Positions 48,503 through 60,172 are shown, counted from the first letter of the stretch. The stretch is DNA of 64,000 nucleotides from Metellina segmentata (GCA_947359465.1 OX375873.1:90727978-90791977); one strand, 5' to 3'. Notes: generated by a model from the sequence alone, not told the origin. Numbers and translations: made by a program.

Positions 48503-48574
48503 GGTTGCCAACATTTTTTGAGACAGTTCCGGGACATATTTCCTCAAACATAAATATATATATATATATATATA
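48503..48574. repeat. Partial GTTGCCAAC repeat followed by (AT)n
   Basis: 'agggttgccaacattttttg' and 'agacagttccgggacat' resemble the ends at 46976 and 52714. They are followed by an AT microsatellite that abuts the Helitron start at 48575. Confidence 0.5.
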
Positions 48575-48688
48575 TCTATATAAATAAGAATGGAGTGTTT
48601 GTTTGTACATTCAATATTTTCGACCCATTTCAAGTTTTCTATCCGTTTTGGACCCTTCTGATGCCGAATCCGCCTTTTTCTCGTTTGG

Positions 48689-48723
<35 letters not shown>

Positions 48724-50341
48724 ATGTTGTGCCCTATACACGTCCACGCGGTTTAAGATATTTTCATGGAAATTTGCATACAGTGAGTACTTATCTTCAT
48801 TTAGTGAGTGGAATTGGTTGCGAAAGTCTGTCTGTCCGTCTTTCTGTTCTATGCTCGATTTTGTGTTTGTGTGTTTGTGTAGGCATCACATGAATTGTAT
48901 TCCAGATATTTGCTTGCAGTGTATTTTATTTTATACATTATCTATTAATTTAGTGAATGCAATATTAAACATTTCTTTATTGTTATATTTAGACGTGTTT
49001 CATGCTAAAACATCTGAGTAAGTATACTTAAATCAACCATAATTTGGAAGTTTTGGAAAAGTTGGAATGTCTATTGAATATTACGATTAATTCGATTGCT
49101 TTACCAGTACTGCTGAAAAAGTAATTATTCTTCAAAATTTTTTTTTTTTTTTTTTATGGAATTTCATCTCTGATACGTCATTTATTTCGAGTCTTATTTT
49201 TATTCTTTGCGCAATGAAAACGATTTCCAAATATTTGGGACAGACGATATTTTTCAATGAAACGAGAATGAACACGATCGCGCGAGCAGTGATATTTTTT
49301 CTGGTTCTTTCGCTCTGAATTAATTTCACATTTCTAAATTTTGTACACTTTTAGTTGTAAGTTGTGGCAACTGTGCGAGATCAAGAGATAAAATTGAATC
49401 ACAAATTAATATCTTTAGAACAATTTTTTGCGACATCTTTTATTTTGTTTTACTTCGCTGTTTCCTGTTTTAAATATTTATTATTTTAATAAATGTGTTT
49501 TCCTTCTCATCACACCCAACAGCACCACAAAGTATTAGACTTGAAAATGTTAGGTAAATCAGTATAAATTTTCAGTAAATTTTAAGTGTACTTATGCCAT
49601 TATTGAAAGAATAATGCCGTTATTTAAAGAATAATGCCGTTATTTAAAGAATAATGCCGTTATTTAAAGAATAATGCCGTTATTTAAAGAATAATGCCGT
49701 TATTTAAAGAATAATGCCGTTATTTAAAGAATAATGCCGTTATTTAAAGAATAATGCCGTTATTTAAAGAATAATGCCGTTATTTAAACAATAATGCCGT
49801 TATTTAAAGAATAATGTCTTTATTGAAATAATAATAATGTTTAAAAATCCAAACTAGAACTTTTTCCAACATTAAAAAATTCGTTGTAGTAATGACAAGA
49901 GAAGATTGCAAAATTTCACAATATCACATACCGGAGGCAAGAGTGCCACAAGTAAAAAAATATTGTTTTGTTGACTATGAGTGCGAGAGCACTCGCCGTA
50001 AATCGTAAATTTAATTAATTGAGTTGCACATGAAAATAACAAGAAAGGGAATTCCAAATCTTCCTATAAATCGTCTTTTATAGTAGTAACCTTAGTATCA
50101 CCTTTCGTCTTTTTGTAGCTTTGTCATACAGCAATTGTGCGATGTATGTGAAATGTATTACATGAATGGATATGCATGTGTAGGATTTGTGTCCAAAGTA
50201 AGTTGTAGAAAATATAAAGATGGCGAAAGGTGTTAAAATAAATTTTTACTCTACAAAAAACGTAAGTCATTATATATTTTGATTATCTCTTCAATCTAGA
50301 GTAAACGAATTCAAACCGAGTAAGGTCGGGTATTTTGCTAG
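48575..50341 (+). mobile_element. Helitron-type non-autonomous element, copy 2
   Basis: It starts 'tctatataaataagaatgg' after an A and ends 'ggtcgggtattttgctag' before a T. It aligns along its whole length with the reverse complement of 44356-45943, with few differences by eye. It is longer mainly because a 20-bp repeat (unit 'ataatgccgttatttaaaga') is expanded here to about ten or eleven units (49612-49822). A (TCTG)n repeat lies at about 48688-48722. No protein is encoded. The element lies in opposite orientation to copy 1, with 2.6 kb between them. Confidence 0.7.
49590..49830. repeat. 20-bp tandem repeat array within Helitron copy 2
   Basis: Ten or eleven nearly perfect units of 'ataatgccgttatttaaaga' are head to tail with no spacers. 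The sister Helitron has about four. This is a minisatellite expansion, not a CRISPR array. Confidence 0.95.
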
Positions 50342-50756
50342 TATATATATATAATTTCACAATATTATATCCACTAAAAAATCCCTTGACATTATATACC
50401 TAGTTTTTCCAGGAAATTTTTTTCCTGTACAAAAAAAAAAAATATGTAAAAAATAGTAAAAGTAATATTTATGTTTTATTTTATTTTAATTATTATACGA
50501 GCCTGATGGTCGTCTCTCATATACGTAGTAATAATAATAAATCTAAAACTAAACCTAACCTCTTGTTGCATTGAAATTATTCAAAAATAAAAATGGTAAT
50601 GTTCTTATACAAAATAGAGATATTGATCGTGTTGAATTATTTATACAAATCGAGAGTGTTCCGAATTCTATTTTAAGAAATTCGAATACGAAAATTTGTG
50701 TTCGTCTCCAGACAAACTCAATGCACAATCTAAAAAATAAATTCAAATACAGTATA
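50342..50756. other. Unrecognised AT-rich DNA
   Basis: A short AT run follows the Helitron end. Nothing else is recognised before the Tc1 terminus at 50757. Confidence 0.4.
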
Positions 50757-51714
50757 CACTATCTACCAATAAGTATTTGGATACACATTCAAATGACGAT
50801 ATCTGTTGTCCTGTTACACGTCACGCCCTCCACAGTTAAAAATCGTGTAGGAAACAACATTGGCATTTGTCGCATGCAAGATGACACGAAAAGTGTAGAG
50901 TTATATAATTTCGAGGAAGGTGTAATAGTCGGGTGTCACGGAAATGGCCGATCCTTAAGGGACATATCTAGCGAGCTGAATTACCGAAAATTGATAGTGG
51001 CCTATGTGATTCAGAAGTGGAGGGTGAGCGGTGATTGTCGGAATGTGCCCTGAGTCGGCTGACCCACGAAACTGGGAGATAGAGACCGACGGGTGCTGTC
51101 CAGAGAAATTTGGAAGAACCGCACTCAACCGATGGCCCACATACTCCAGGAGTTTCCACAGGCCTCCGGGTGTGTTGTTTCGATTAATACCATCCGTAAT
51201 GAAGCTGGTTTTCATGGTCATGCTGCCGCCCATAAACCTTTGATCACAAAGTCCAGCCGCATTGCTCTGTTAATGTGGTGCAAAGCATGTCGAAAGTAGA
51301 CCTTAGATCAGTGGAAACGGATTTTCTGGACCGACGAATAAAGGTTCACCCTCTACCTTTTGGATGGCAGGAGAACGAGCACCTACTGGCAGAATGCATT
51401 GTGCCCACAGTAAAGTTCGGCGGAGGTGGAATTATGGTCTGGGGGTGTTTCTCCTGGTATCGACTGGGACCCTTGGTCCAGATTCATGGTAAGCTCATCG
51501 CTGAGGCCTACTGCACTATTTTGGATGACAGTGTGCTTCCTACATTGTGGCAGTTATACGGGTTGTACCGATGTTACTTCCAGTATGACAAGTCCAGCTG
51601 TCATGTTGCGAGGTTCACCATGGATTTGAGTCGTGACAATGGGGTTTATCGAATGGACTAGCCTGCCCGTGGCCCAGACCAGAACCCTGTTGAGAACCTC
51701 TGAGACGAGTTGAA
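50757..51714 (+). pseudogene. Tc1-like element A, 3'-truncated, dead
   Basis: The element begins after a TA with 'cactatctaccaataag', the same terminus as the deleted copy at 12592. The transposase remnant reads MQDDTKSVELYNFEEG and GRSLRDISSELN, the helix-turn-helix region. Then come REIWKNRTQPMAHILQEF, the core [16 protein letters not shown] (about 51415-51462), and [13 protein letters not shown] with the second Asp. The C-terminal block reads PARGPDQNPVENL with stops on either side (51659 and about 51702). The frame changes several times, including at WTDE near 51332. The element breaks off at about 51714, where a different Tc1 subfamily begins. A true third-domain end and 3' inverted repeat are therefore missing. 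Confidence 0.85.
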
Positions 51715-52480
51715 GGTAAGTGTAACTCACTGTCGAAAGCGGTTAGCCTGGAGTAGAGAACATGCAATGTGTACAAGGTTACTGTGGGCTTGTGTGATGT
51801 TTTCCGACGAGTCCAGGTTTAGCTTGCAGTCTGATTCACGGCGGACGTTCATATGGAGAACGCCAGGTACCCACTACCACCAAAAAAACATCATTGAACG
51901 ACACCATTACGGTGGTGGCGGATTGCTCGTTTGGGGCGGAATTATACTGGGCTCCAGAACAGATCTACATGTTCAAATCGGAACCATGAGAGGCCAAATT
52001 TATCGGTACATCATTCTGGAACAACATGTACGTTTGTTTAGGGGTGCCATGGGCGCAGAATTTGTTTTTATGGATAAGAACGTCCGTCCTCACCGTGCAA
52101 ACATTGTAAACGAATACCTTGAATCTGAGGATATCACCCGCATGGAATGGCCAGCATAATCACCTGACTTGAATCCGATACAGCATGCGTGGGACATGCT
52201 TGGCCGACGAGTTGCAGCCCGTCAACCACCTCCTACATGTGTTCCGGAACTTCGGAGAGCACTGCTTGCTGAGTGGAGTGATCTTCCCCAAGAGCAGCTC
52301 GATAATTTGGTCCTCAGCGTGCCTAGGCGTTGCACGGTTTCTATTTCATCAGGCATACAATGTATTAACCATCATACCAACCATGTCATGTTAAGCTTTT
52401 GTAAGGTCGATATTTTTTGTAATTGCTCCAGTGAGCAAAAATCGTAGTTTTTATGAATGGTATCATACATATACCATCTC
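51715..52480 (+). pseudogene. Tc1-like element B, 5'-truncated, catalytic Glu lost
   Basis: Starting at the junction, one long frame encodes the C-terminal two thirds of another Tc1 subfamily. VTHCRKRLAWSREHAMC is followed by MFSDESRFSLQSD, where the first Asp is intact. YGGGGLLVWGGIILGSRTDL follows, then FMDKNVRPHRANI, where the second Asp is intact. A stop (taa, about 52157) interrupts PA-SPDLNP. The next residues read NPIQHAWD, where active enzymes have NPIEH, so the third catalytic residue is Gln. The C-terminus (VPELRRALLAEW) continues in the same frame. No N-terminal DNA-binding domain is present. Confidence in the family is high; the element's 3' limit is approximate. Confidence 0.85.
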
Positions 52481-52639
52481 CTTTGATCTTTATCTTTTGT
52501 TTTCTAAATGAGCTTTATGAATAAGTTACGTTTGTTTTGTTTCTGAACCTTTATTTGCCGAAGCTGGCATTATCCTTAATTTATGGACATGAGAGTATTT
52601 TGAAGAGTATGTGATAGTGGTCGATGAAATTCCGGGACA

Positions 52640-52714
52640 GCTTAACATTAAACCGGGATTCTAGACAGCAACTTCCATTCCGGGACAATCCTGTCAATCC
52701 AGGACGGTTGGCAA
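52640..52714 (-). repeat. GTTGCCAACCGTCC terminal-like repeat, inverted copy
   Basis: On the minus strand this reads 'gttgccaaccgtcctgg', 'attgacaggattgtcccgg' and 'aatggaagttgctgtctag', then 'aatcccgg'. It is the inverted counterpart of 46976-47045 with a short insertion. The pair brackets a Helitron copy and the Tc1 chimera. Confidence 0.65.
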
Positions 52715-53550
52715 CGATACCTGCAACTCATAGGCACATAAGATAAATATTATTTGAAGTTCCTGCGTCATTTAATCTCATTAAGTATTTTCATCTGAAA
52801 AATGTGTCTGCTTCATGGCAAATAAATAATCAAAGATGTTTCACATATTGTATGATCTATCTAGTCTGGAGTGACTAATTAATCAGAATTTTAAACTTTC
52901 ATTTTCAATTTAATCTAGTAGTATATGTTACTGTGAGTACGTGTTATAAAATGTACGCAATTTTATAACTGTATTTAACAATCCGTGAAAAACGAGTGGT
53001 GTGAATTAAACACAAGCGTTTCGCATTCGAAGCAATTTAGAGATTTTTTTACTGAAACATTAAACTAGAAAAGAAAATGCTTTTTGTGTGCCGACTAGAA
53101 TGTTTCACTTCCTTAATTATTTAAGCATGTGTCAGTAAAGCCCACAGGGACAATCCACTTTCTGAGCGCACAGCAAATTAAGTTATCATAGTGGCTTCGT
53201 TAATTCCAACCCTAAACACAGCAAGCACTCTCGCTAAAAGATGAGGACATATAATGTTTCACCGTCCACTTAAGAAATAATATGCAAATGAGCTAATCCA
53301 GTATTTAGTTCAACGCTCGTTGTTTTCAGCGATAAGAAAACACTCAAAAAAGAGAAGAAAGAAAACTTTCTAAAGAATAAGTTCTATTTAAATAATGAAC
53401 GCTTTCCAATATCTTCTCTCCTTACCTTCAGAATTTTTTTTTCGTATGCCCTTTACTTTTTCTCAACCTTCTCAACATAACTTTTAGTTTTCTTTAATAC
53501 CGAGAAAGAATAGGTAAAAAAAGGAGTGTGTTTTTCTCTCTTTCAGGCCG
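52715..53550. other. Unrecognised AT-rich DNA
   Basis: No feature was recognised. Confidence 0.4.
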
Positions 53551-53830
53551 AGACAAACGCAAGGGGGTGAGCACTTTGTTTAAGTGGATCGTATGACTCA
53601 ACAATACTTGAGAGCCTCCCAGGGAATTTGCTGACGAAGTTCAAGATCTCTCTGCCCTCTCTGATGTTTACGATCCAGTGCGTGCCGAATAATGTGGGCC
53701 GCTTTCGAATGCCTGCCTAGGGCAGTGGGGTTTATTAGGTTTCCATTTATTCTGCAGCTGCCTAGGTTTGAATGAATAGAAATTTTCATCACGTTCAATA
53801 CCTCCGATAAAGTCAGAGAAGAATTCTTAT
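53551..53830. other. GC-richer segment, possible conserved element or exon
   Basis: The stretch 53565-53790 is less AT-rich than its surroundings and matches no repeat here. On the minus strand, 53598-53798 is open. It reads through GSCRINGNLINPTALGR and HSKAAHIIRHALDRKHQRGQ without low-complexity sequence. I do not recognise a family. The DNA also contains E-box-like 'cagctg' and AT cores. It may be a small exon or a regulatory element. Confidence 0.3.
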
Positions 53831-53865
53831 TTTATTCAACTGCGCATGGGGAATGAATTAACGCT

Positions 53866-54044
53866 TTAACCCTACTGGTGGTTGTCTCGACGAGTTATCT
53901 CATTATCAGCAAAATGTTTCCGATCTCGATGGATTAGATATCTTGTCTTTAGAAAAAACTGACCAGATCTTGATGCCATCATCAAGAAGAAATGGCCGGT
54001 ATCTTGATGAAAAGGTATCGTGTCTAAGCCACATGGAGGTTTAA
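53866..54044 (+). mobile_element. TTAACCCT palindromic MITE, 179 bp
   Basis: TTAA lies at 53866-53869 and 54041-54044. The left end is 'ttaaccctactggtggttg'. The right end on the complement is 'ttaaacctccatgtggctt'. The interior has 'gacgagttatctcattatc', 'gatggattagatatcttgtc' and 'gaccagatcttgatgcc'. Confidence 0.8.
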
Positions 54045-54086
54045 AAATAATAGTTACGAAATGCATGGGACAATGCTTTAGTCATA

Positions 54087-54620
54087 CACTGGGGTGCAAA
54101 ATTGAGGAACATCATTATTTTTAAATAGTAGGAATTTAATAACTAAACGAAACACCCGAAGGAGATTTGCATAAACGCGGATATTCTGAAGAAAACGTGT
54201 GTAAATTCAAATTTTGGAATAGTGATGTAGAATCCTCGAATACAAGAATGGTTTGTACTGCTCATGGACGCAAAATAAAAGTAGACTGAAAATTACTAGT
54301 GAGAGGAACTTCAAACATATAGCCAGCACGTCGACTAGTAGTCACATGACCGCTCGGCGAAAATTGACTTGTTTGGCCGAGGCTTCGTTTGAAGATAGAA
54401 ATCATCTATCAGGTGTCTGAATGCGCATTTCTAAAGAGTGGCGACAACAGTGGTTAAATCGCCAAAGTCTACTACTCTGTCACGTGGGCCGATCCGATGA
54501 TGGACGTCTTCTCCAGTCCCTTGAACCAAACAGAGGACGAAGGTTCTTTTCCTCCCGACACACGATAATAGTCTAACAATCGCGTTACCACAAGTACTAG
54601 TCATTTGATTGTGGGCCCAT
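54087..54620 (+). other. Possible Tc1/mariner-type element 5' end
   Basis: After a TA the sequence reads 'cactggggtgcaaaattgag'. This resembles the complement of DNA at 60134-60172 ('cctggggtgcaaaacttaag'). Such ends are common in Tc1-like elements. The following few hundred bases give only weak, frameshifted peptides and I could not assign a transposase. Confidence 0.35.
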
Positions 54621-56215
54621 TGTAAGGCTCTCTCTACTTTTTACCCCCATTGCTCACTCTATTTTATATTTTCTCTTTAAAATATTTATACTTTTATAGC
54701 AGAAGGGGATATAAACATTTATACTATATCTCTCTGGTATCACAGTAACTCAGTTTCAACCTGATATTTTTATCAATACATAACCGTTGTGCGCAGAATA
54801 AATCAGTGCTCAAAGTGGTCGTACAGACTACAAAGGACCTAATCCTCTCTCTTTTGCAAGTTTTTAGTTTCCCTTCCGTCTCATCACAACCAGTACAGTA
54901 TCGCCCTAGACGTTTCTACTGTTATGTTTTTGTTCAGCAATTCAACTCATTTATAGTAACTCCGGATGTACCTTTTGAATAATTTCCTCACAATTAAGAC
55001 ATTTCACTACAAAATAAGAGGTGAATACTGTTATATTCCTTCTGCTTTGTATGCCAGTGTATTACTTGACTCTCACTCTCCTTATCTCTCTCTCTCTTTG
55101 CCATTTGATACTAAAATGGGTAATTCACAAAGCAAGGATTATCTTCAACAATCAAATATATTACAAAAGAAGGCCTCACACATAGATCAGTTGGATTTTG
55201 TGTAACAGGATGCTACAGCGAACGCGTATATGATTCTACCTTTGCTTGGAGAAAGTATTTCTATGAGGCTTCAAGCCTGTTTAGAATACTTACCGCTTCT
55301 TCTCCAATTTCTAAAGAACTGCTTTAAGAAAGCAACTCCGTGAATGTAATTAAATAAAAAGCACATACATCTAAAGGGCAGCTAAAAAGCACGACAGCAA
55401 TTCCCTCACAAGGCATCCAACTAGAATTCCGTTAGCGCTCTCCACTGTTGAAAAGTCAGATGAAACTTGGTGGGCATTTCAAAAACCTCCATCAAAAGAA
55501 TAAGAAAAAAAGAAGACAATTCCTCAGAGTGCACCGTTCTCCGAATTTAATGGAACTATCTCTGCTTTTAAGTCCTTATTCCTGTTTCTTTAAGAGCCTT
55601 TCAACAGTAATGGGAGACATTGGCAGAAGAGAAACCGCAAAAAGATACCGAAGGAAAAAGGAAGGAATGATATGGATTTATTCCCGGAAGGATTCCACTT
55701 TATTCGAAATTCTTTACAGAGAACGTTCTCCTGCCGTCACGTTCGGTCGAAGCTGAATGGATCACGCGAACGCGTTCCCGAAAATGTAGACAATCACTAA
55801 GTGGTCCGTGGTCCCACCGGCCTGCAGAGTTTTCGGAAGTTCCGATGTAGTCGCCGGACTACTGTGAAGAGTCTTCATTGAAAATGACTCTTCTTTCGTT
55901 GAGTCGTTTAATTTTTAATGGTCATTCAGATAATGAAATCACTACTCTAAGAGGAGAGAATTTCCATTTTATTACTTTACGATGTCGAACACTTTTGTGA
56001 ATGGCGCTAGTGATTGTAATGTTCTTTTCCCCCGCACCACAAGAGATCCATTTCCAGTCTGTTAAGTACACCCATTCAAACAGCCAACAGGTGGGGAATA
56101 TATATCATATCTTGCACATGTAGAACGGACTATGTTTGTCAAACCAAATTAATCCTCTGGAATAGATACGAGCGCAGAAAAGAGTTAGTTAACAAGTAAA
56201 CAGACGGTATTTCCA
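54621..56215. other. Unrecognised DNA, partly GC-richer
   Basis: 55440-55870 is somewhat richer in G, C and CpG. A frame at 55448-55756 is basic but matches nothing known to me. A (CT)n tract lies at about 55085-55097. Confidence 0.35.
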
Positions 56216-56216
56216 T

Positions 56217-56512
56217 TAACGTTGCTCTGGAGCAACACTATTGGCGACGATTCAGGATCAATCCCGAAGGGATAGATACAAGGACAACACCTACAATTTT
56301 GAACCACAATCACGTGACGGGGTCTGCACTTGAGCTAGCACTCCACTCTCCAAACTCTCATACCACGCCATCGTGAGGACATTTGAGGCTACGACAAATT
56401 TAACGCGCCCCAGACCCCATATATAGGGCGGTCTTTGGTTACACCTGGTTTTAAAATTGCAACCTTTCGGTAGCTAATCAGCTACCATACCAACCTGGCT
56501 ACTCTAGCTCTC
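56217..56512 (-). mobile_element. tRNA-derived SINE (family A), diverged
   Basis: On the minus strand the head reads 'gagtagccaggttggtatgg' with A-box features. The B-box is decayed ('gcaattttaaaaccagg'). The body has 'gtcctcacgatggcgtggta', 'gagtttggagagtggagtgc' and 'gtggttcaaaattgtaggtg'. 'gatcctgaatcgtcgccaa' follows, ending at 'ttgctccagagcaacgttaa'. It matches the 11146-11471 element in order. Confidence 0.8.
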
Positions 56513-59500
56513 AAGAAAATCCAAGATAGTGGATAAATAGGTGTTATCACCAAAAACGGCAATTCTCCATTTATCAAGCAAATGAGGTAAAATTGAAGTC
56601 GATGTTCATAATCTAATTGTGACAACATGATTGAGGTATGAACCACTTAAAAAGACATTTCATATCTTATTAAATGTATTCGTTAATAATGACATTTTAG
56701 AAATGAAAAGCACAAACGCTGTTCGTGAGTCTGCTAGTACTTTTTATTTCATTTGAAGTACTTTCACAAGCATGTTTTCTTCAATGCTATCAACAAATAT
56801 ATTTTGTAGTACGATGTGTCGCATTTTCTTTACTTTTGGTGGCTAATCATTGTTTTCAGCTATGTTTTCTCGACGTCAAATTTTTTATCACGTTAATCAA
56901 TTTTCACCAATTATTTGTATTTTTTGTAGAATAAATATTATTTCTACTTATCCACACATATCCTATTTGAATAATGTTAGAAAATTTTCAACCATGTTGA
57001 TAAAATCACAAAGGAAAATGTTTTAATAAGGCAATACATAAAATTTTAAATACCTCACAGCCATCGACAGCATCACAAGCAGCGCTCCGCAGATTGAATT
57101 TAACACCTCTTCCAACCACTCCATCTGTTATTAAAATTAATATTACATTTTGTTTCAGAAAAAGTAATAGTAATTGATGTAGAAAGGGGTTTCCTGTTTG
57201 TTAGTAAATAAATTCGTCGTTCGCCTCATAGTGTCGGGTTAGATAAATAAATTTTATATTATCTAAAATAAGTGCTTATAATTTTAAAAAATTACAGCTT
57301 GAGAAAGTACTATTTCCTTTATGCATTATGCATTTCTCTATTAAGTTTAGGTGTACATTTTGGATTTCATACCATTTCTTTGTTTCGTCGCTTCGACATC
57401 TAAAGCACTTGTGTAACTGTTACTGCTGCGTTAGTCCTAAAGCCGAGATTCGAAAGAGAAAAGACATAACCTAGTAATTTTGGGGGGATAAATGCAAATG
57501 TTTTGATGAACAATTGTGAATATATTTCAACTGTATCCTTGATAGCTTGTAGTAACAATTCATCTCTCCTCTCGCTTACGTCCTAAATAATTATGTACAA
57601 CAACACCTGACTGTCTAGTTTCGGTACTACATATGAACATGTTGCATATCTTACGTTCTTTCTGATTCTTGCCTTATTTTTAAATTATTTAATTTAGTTT
57701 TAACTTATGGTCATGGTCAATCATCTTCATTTTAACCCTCTGATTGGCGCACAGGCAAATATCTTTTTTTCCCTGCATCACATCTAATTAGTTTTGATCT
57801 TCTAGACAGACCAATAGAATATTCCCAACCAGTGGATGTGGTCATTTAGCCATTTGTATTATGGTGGAATACCAATGATCCAGTACTTGGAAAGTTCAGG
57901 ACTCTTACAAGGTTCGAATCACTTCTGATGGAAAAAGGAATACCTGCTTCATGCGCTGTATGAAACTAGACATTTGAGGTGTCTTATGTGCTACATAAGG
58001 AAAACCATATAACTTTCAACTTATGATTTATGTTAAGTACCTATATGTATGTTGAAACGTATTTATTTTTTAGGGAATCCGAATTTATCTGAAGACATTA
58101 TTTGTTAGTACAGGTAAATCGAATGAAATAATCTCCTTTTCGAGAGTAACTCTGCCTAGCCTAGACCTATTCTCAGAATGGAGAAACATATTTTCAAACT
58201 ATGCATGCAAAACCTATATACTAATTTGAAATACCACTGCCTCCTTAAAAGCCTCAATTCAGGTAACCGTCACAAAAATATTTAACTTCGAAAAATAAAA
58301 CAAACCTTCACGTTGTAAGGAAATAAAGCAGGCTACTTGAAATTCACTGCAATTTTGCCGAGACATGAATAAATCGCGTGAATTCTGAGATTCATCTTTT
58401 CGGAGCTTCCACTTATTCCAAGATCCACCTCTGTAAATATAAACATATCTTAACGGCGTTTTTACAAGCAGTCCAGGTGCAATATCTCTTCCAGAGTCCA
58501 CTTTTTTTTCTTCTTGCTTTTTCTCTTTCTTTTCAGGAGCGGTGTAATGAATTTTTCATTAGGTAAACGCCGGCCGCCTCCTCAACACCTACTGAAGAAG
58601 CAGAAGTTGAAGTGCTTTTCTTCTCTTCCCGTTTTATTCAAAAAGGCACGGAAGTAGCGCTTCGTGAGGAAATTACTCTCAGGCAATATGAGAAGAAAAT
58701 GAGGCTGACCTTTTTCATGTTTTAAGTCTGGAAGTAGCAAGTTGGATGTGCATAAATAGGGAAAAAAGCTGCATTTTTTTCCCGTCTCTTCTCTCTTTTG
58801 CAATTTCACGTCTTATTTTTATTCGAGGACTTTGCATTCAGTGTAAGTGTATTCAAATGAGTTATTTGCCGGAAGATTTATGTTTTTAAAAGTGTTCCTC
58901 TGTACGTTTTTTGTTATTGCGTGATCATCTTCCAAGGCACCTTAGATGAATTGATAGATTTATTTCGACGGATATTTAAAAATTCTGTTGAAAACTGCTA
59001 CACAAACACGTTAGAAAATAAATGAAGGTAAACGGAAAGAGAGTAATGAAAAGACTTTACGAAATTAAAATATTTTTTCGATCGAGAAATGTTGGCCTAA
59101 GGAAAATTGATACACAGAACTTTTGATTGGAAGTGTCCGTGTATTAAATTCTTGGAACAAAATATAAACTACGAATGTTCTACGATAGTAGAAGAAAAGA
59201 TATAGTATTTTATGCTTAAAAATGGACAGAAATAAATCTGAAACGACATATTTTAATGTATATCGTAGAAAATTATCGACTTTTCAACTCACTCAGTGAA
59301 AATTGGTAACTATTCTGCTAATTTCTATGCTTAAACATTAAGGGTTCTTTATTTTGCATTCTCAATACCCTATTCCCTCTAATGTGGTAAAAAAATAACT
59401 GAGCTGAATGCGGGCACATATAAACAGTATACTATAAACTATAGTTCAATAAGGCTTCTGTTTCTCGCATTTCCGTACATACGAATGCGTTGCTTACTTT

Positions 59501-60133
59501 TCACAACATAACTAAACGTACTTTTACCCAATTCTGCAGATTGTGTTTTCTAAGCACATGACATCGACATAATAGTTAACATCAAGAATTGCAGTACCAA
59601 ATGTTTATCTTTAATTAAATACACCAGCTCTAGTTCAAATACAAATACGAGGTTTTAACACTGAAGTGCACATCTTAAGGAATGGTATGGTTTCAGCTGT
59701 TATTGTGCAATGAAGTGGGGAAATGATAATAAAACTACATCGGGAGTACTCTAATCTATGAATATAAACAAACAAATAACAACAGAAGTGAACTAAAAAC
59801 GTCTTTGGTGTGAAGTGTTAACACTTCACGGAGTGCTAGGAAACAGAAGGGTAACAATAAAAACTTTAAAAAAGCAGGTTGTACTTTGTAGACTGTTTTA
59901 TTTGTAGGTTCTTTGTAGGCTACTTTGTAAGCTTTGGTGGCAAAGCGTTTCCACACAGCGTTTCCATACAAATAACAAGGTTGCAAATAATATATTACGA
60001 TAGCAGAATTCATTCCTATGTTAAAACATCTTGCGTCACAATTACAAAATTTGAATATACGCCAGCTTTGTATTGAATATCATTAGTTATGAAAATCAAC
60101 ACAAGTGTTTTGTTTAATTAAAAGGTTCTAATC
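56513..60133. other. Long unrecognised AT-rich stretch
   Basis: I found no gene, repeat match or element end over these 3.6 kb. A direct echo, 'gtgaagtgttaacacttcac' near 59810-59829, is a perfect 20-bp palindrome. Confidence 0.4.
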
Positions 60134-60172
60134 CTTAAAATAAAGATGCTTCTTAAGTTTTGCACCCCAGGC
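60134..60172 (-). repeat. Tc1-type terminal-like sequence
   Basis: On the minus strand, 'cctggggtgcaaaacttaag' then 'aagcatctttatttt' resembles the inverted counterpart of 54087-54125. No transposase lies nearby. Confidence 0.35.

Noticed and set aside
49590..49830. Regular short repeats resembling a CRISPR array
   Set aside because: The 20-bp units are contiguous without spacers and lie inside a eukaryotic Helitron copy.
51710..51722. Splice donor at the Tc1 chimera junction
   Set aside because: The 'aggtaagtg' match is suggestive, but no acceptor or host exon could be linked to it, so it is recorded only within a finding.
54300..54610. Tc1 transposase N-terminus after the 54087 terminal-like sequence
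   Set aside because: Translated fragments gave only vague resemblance to helix-turn-helix regions with several frame changes, so no transposase is claimed.
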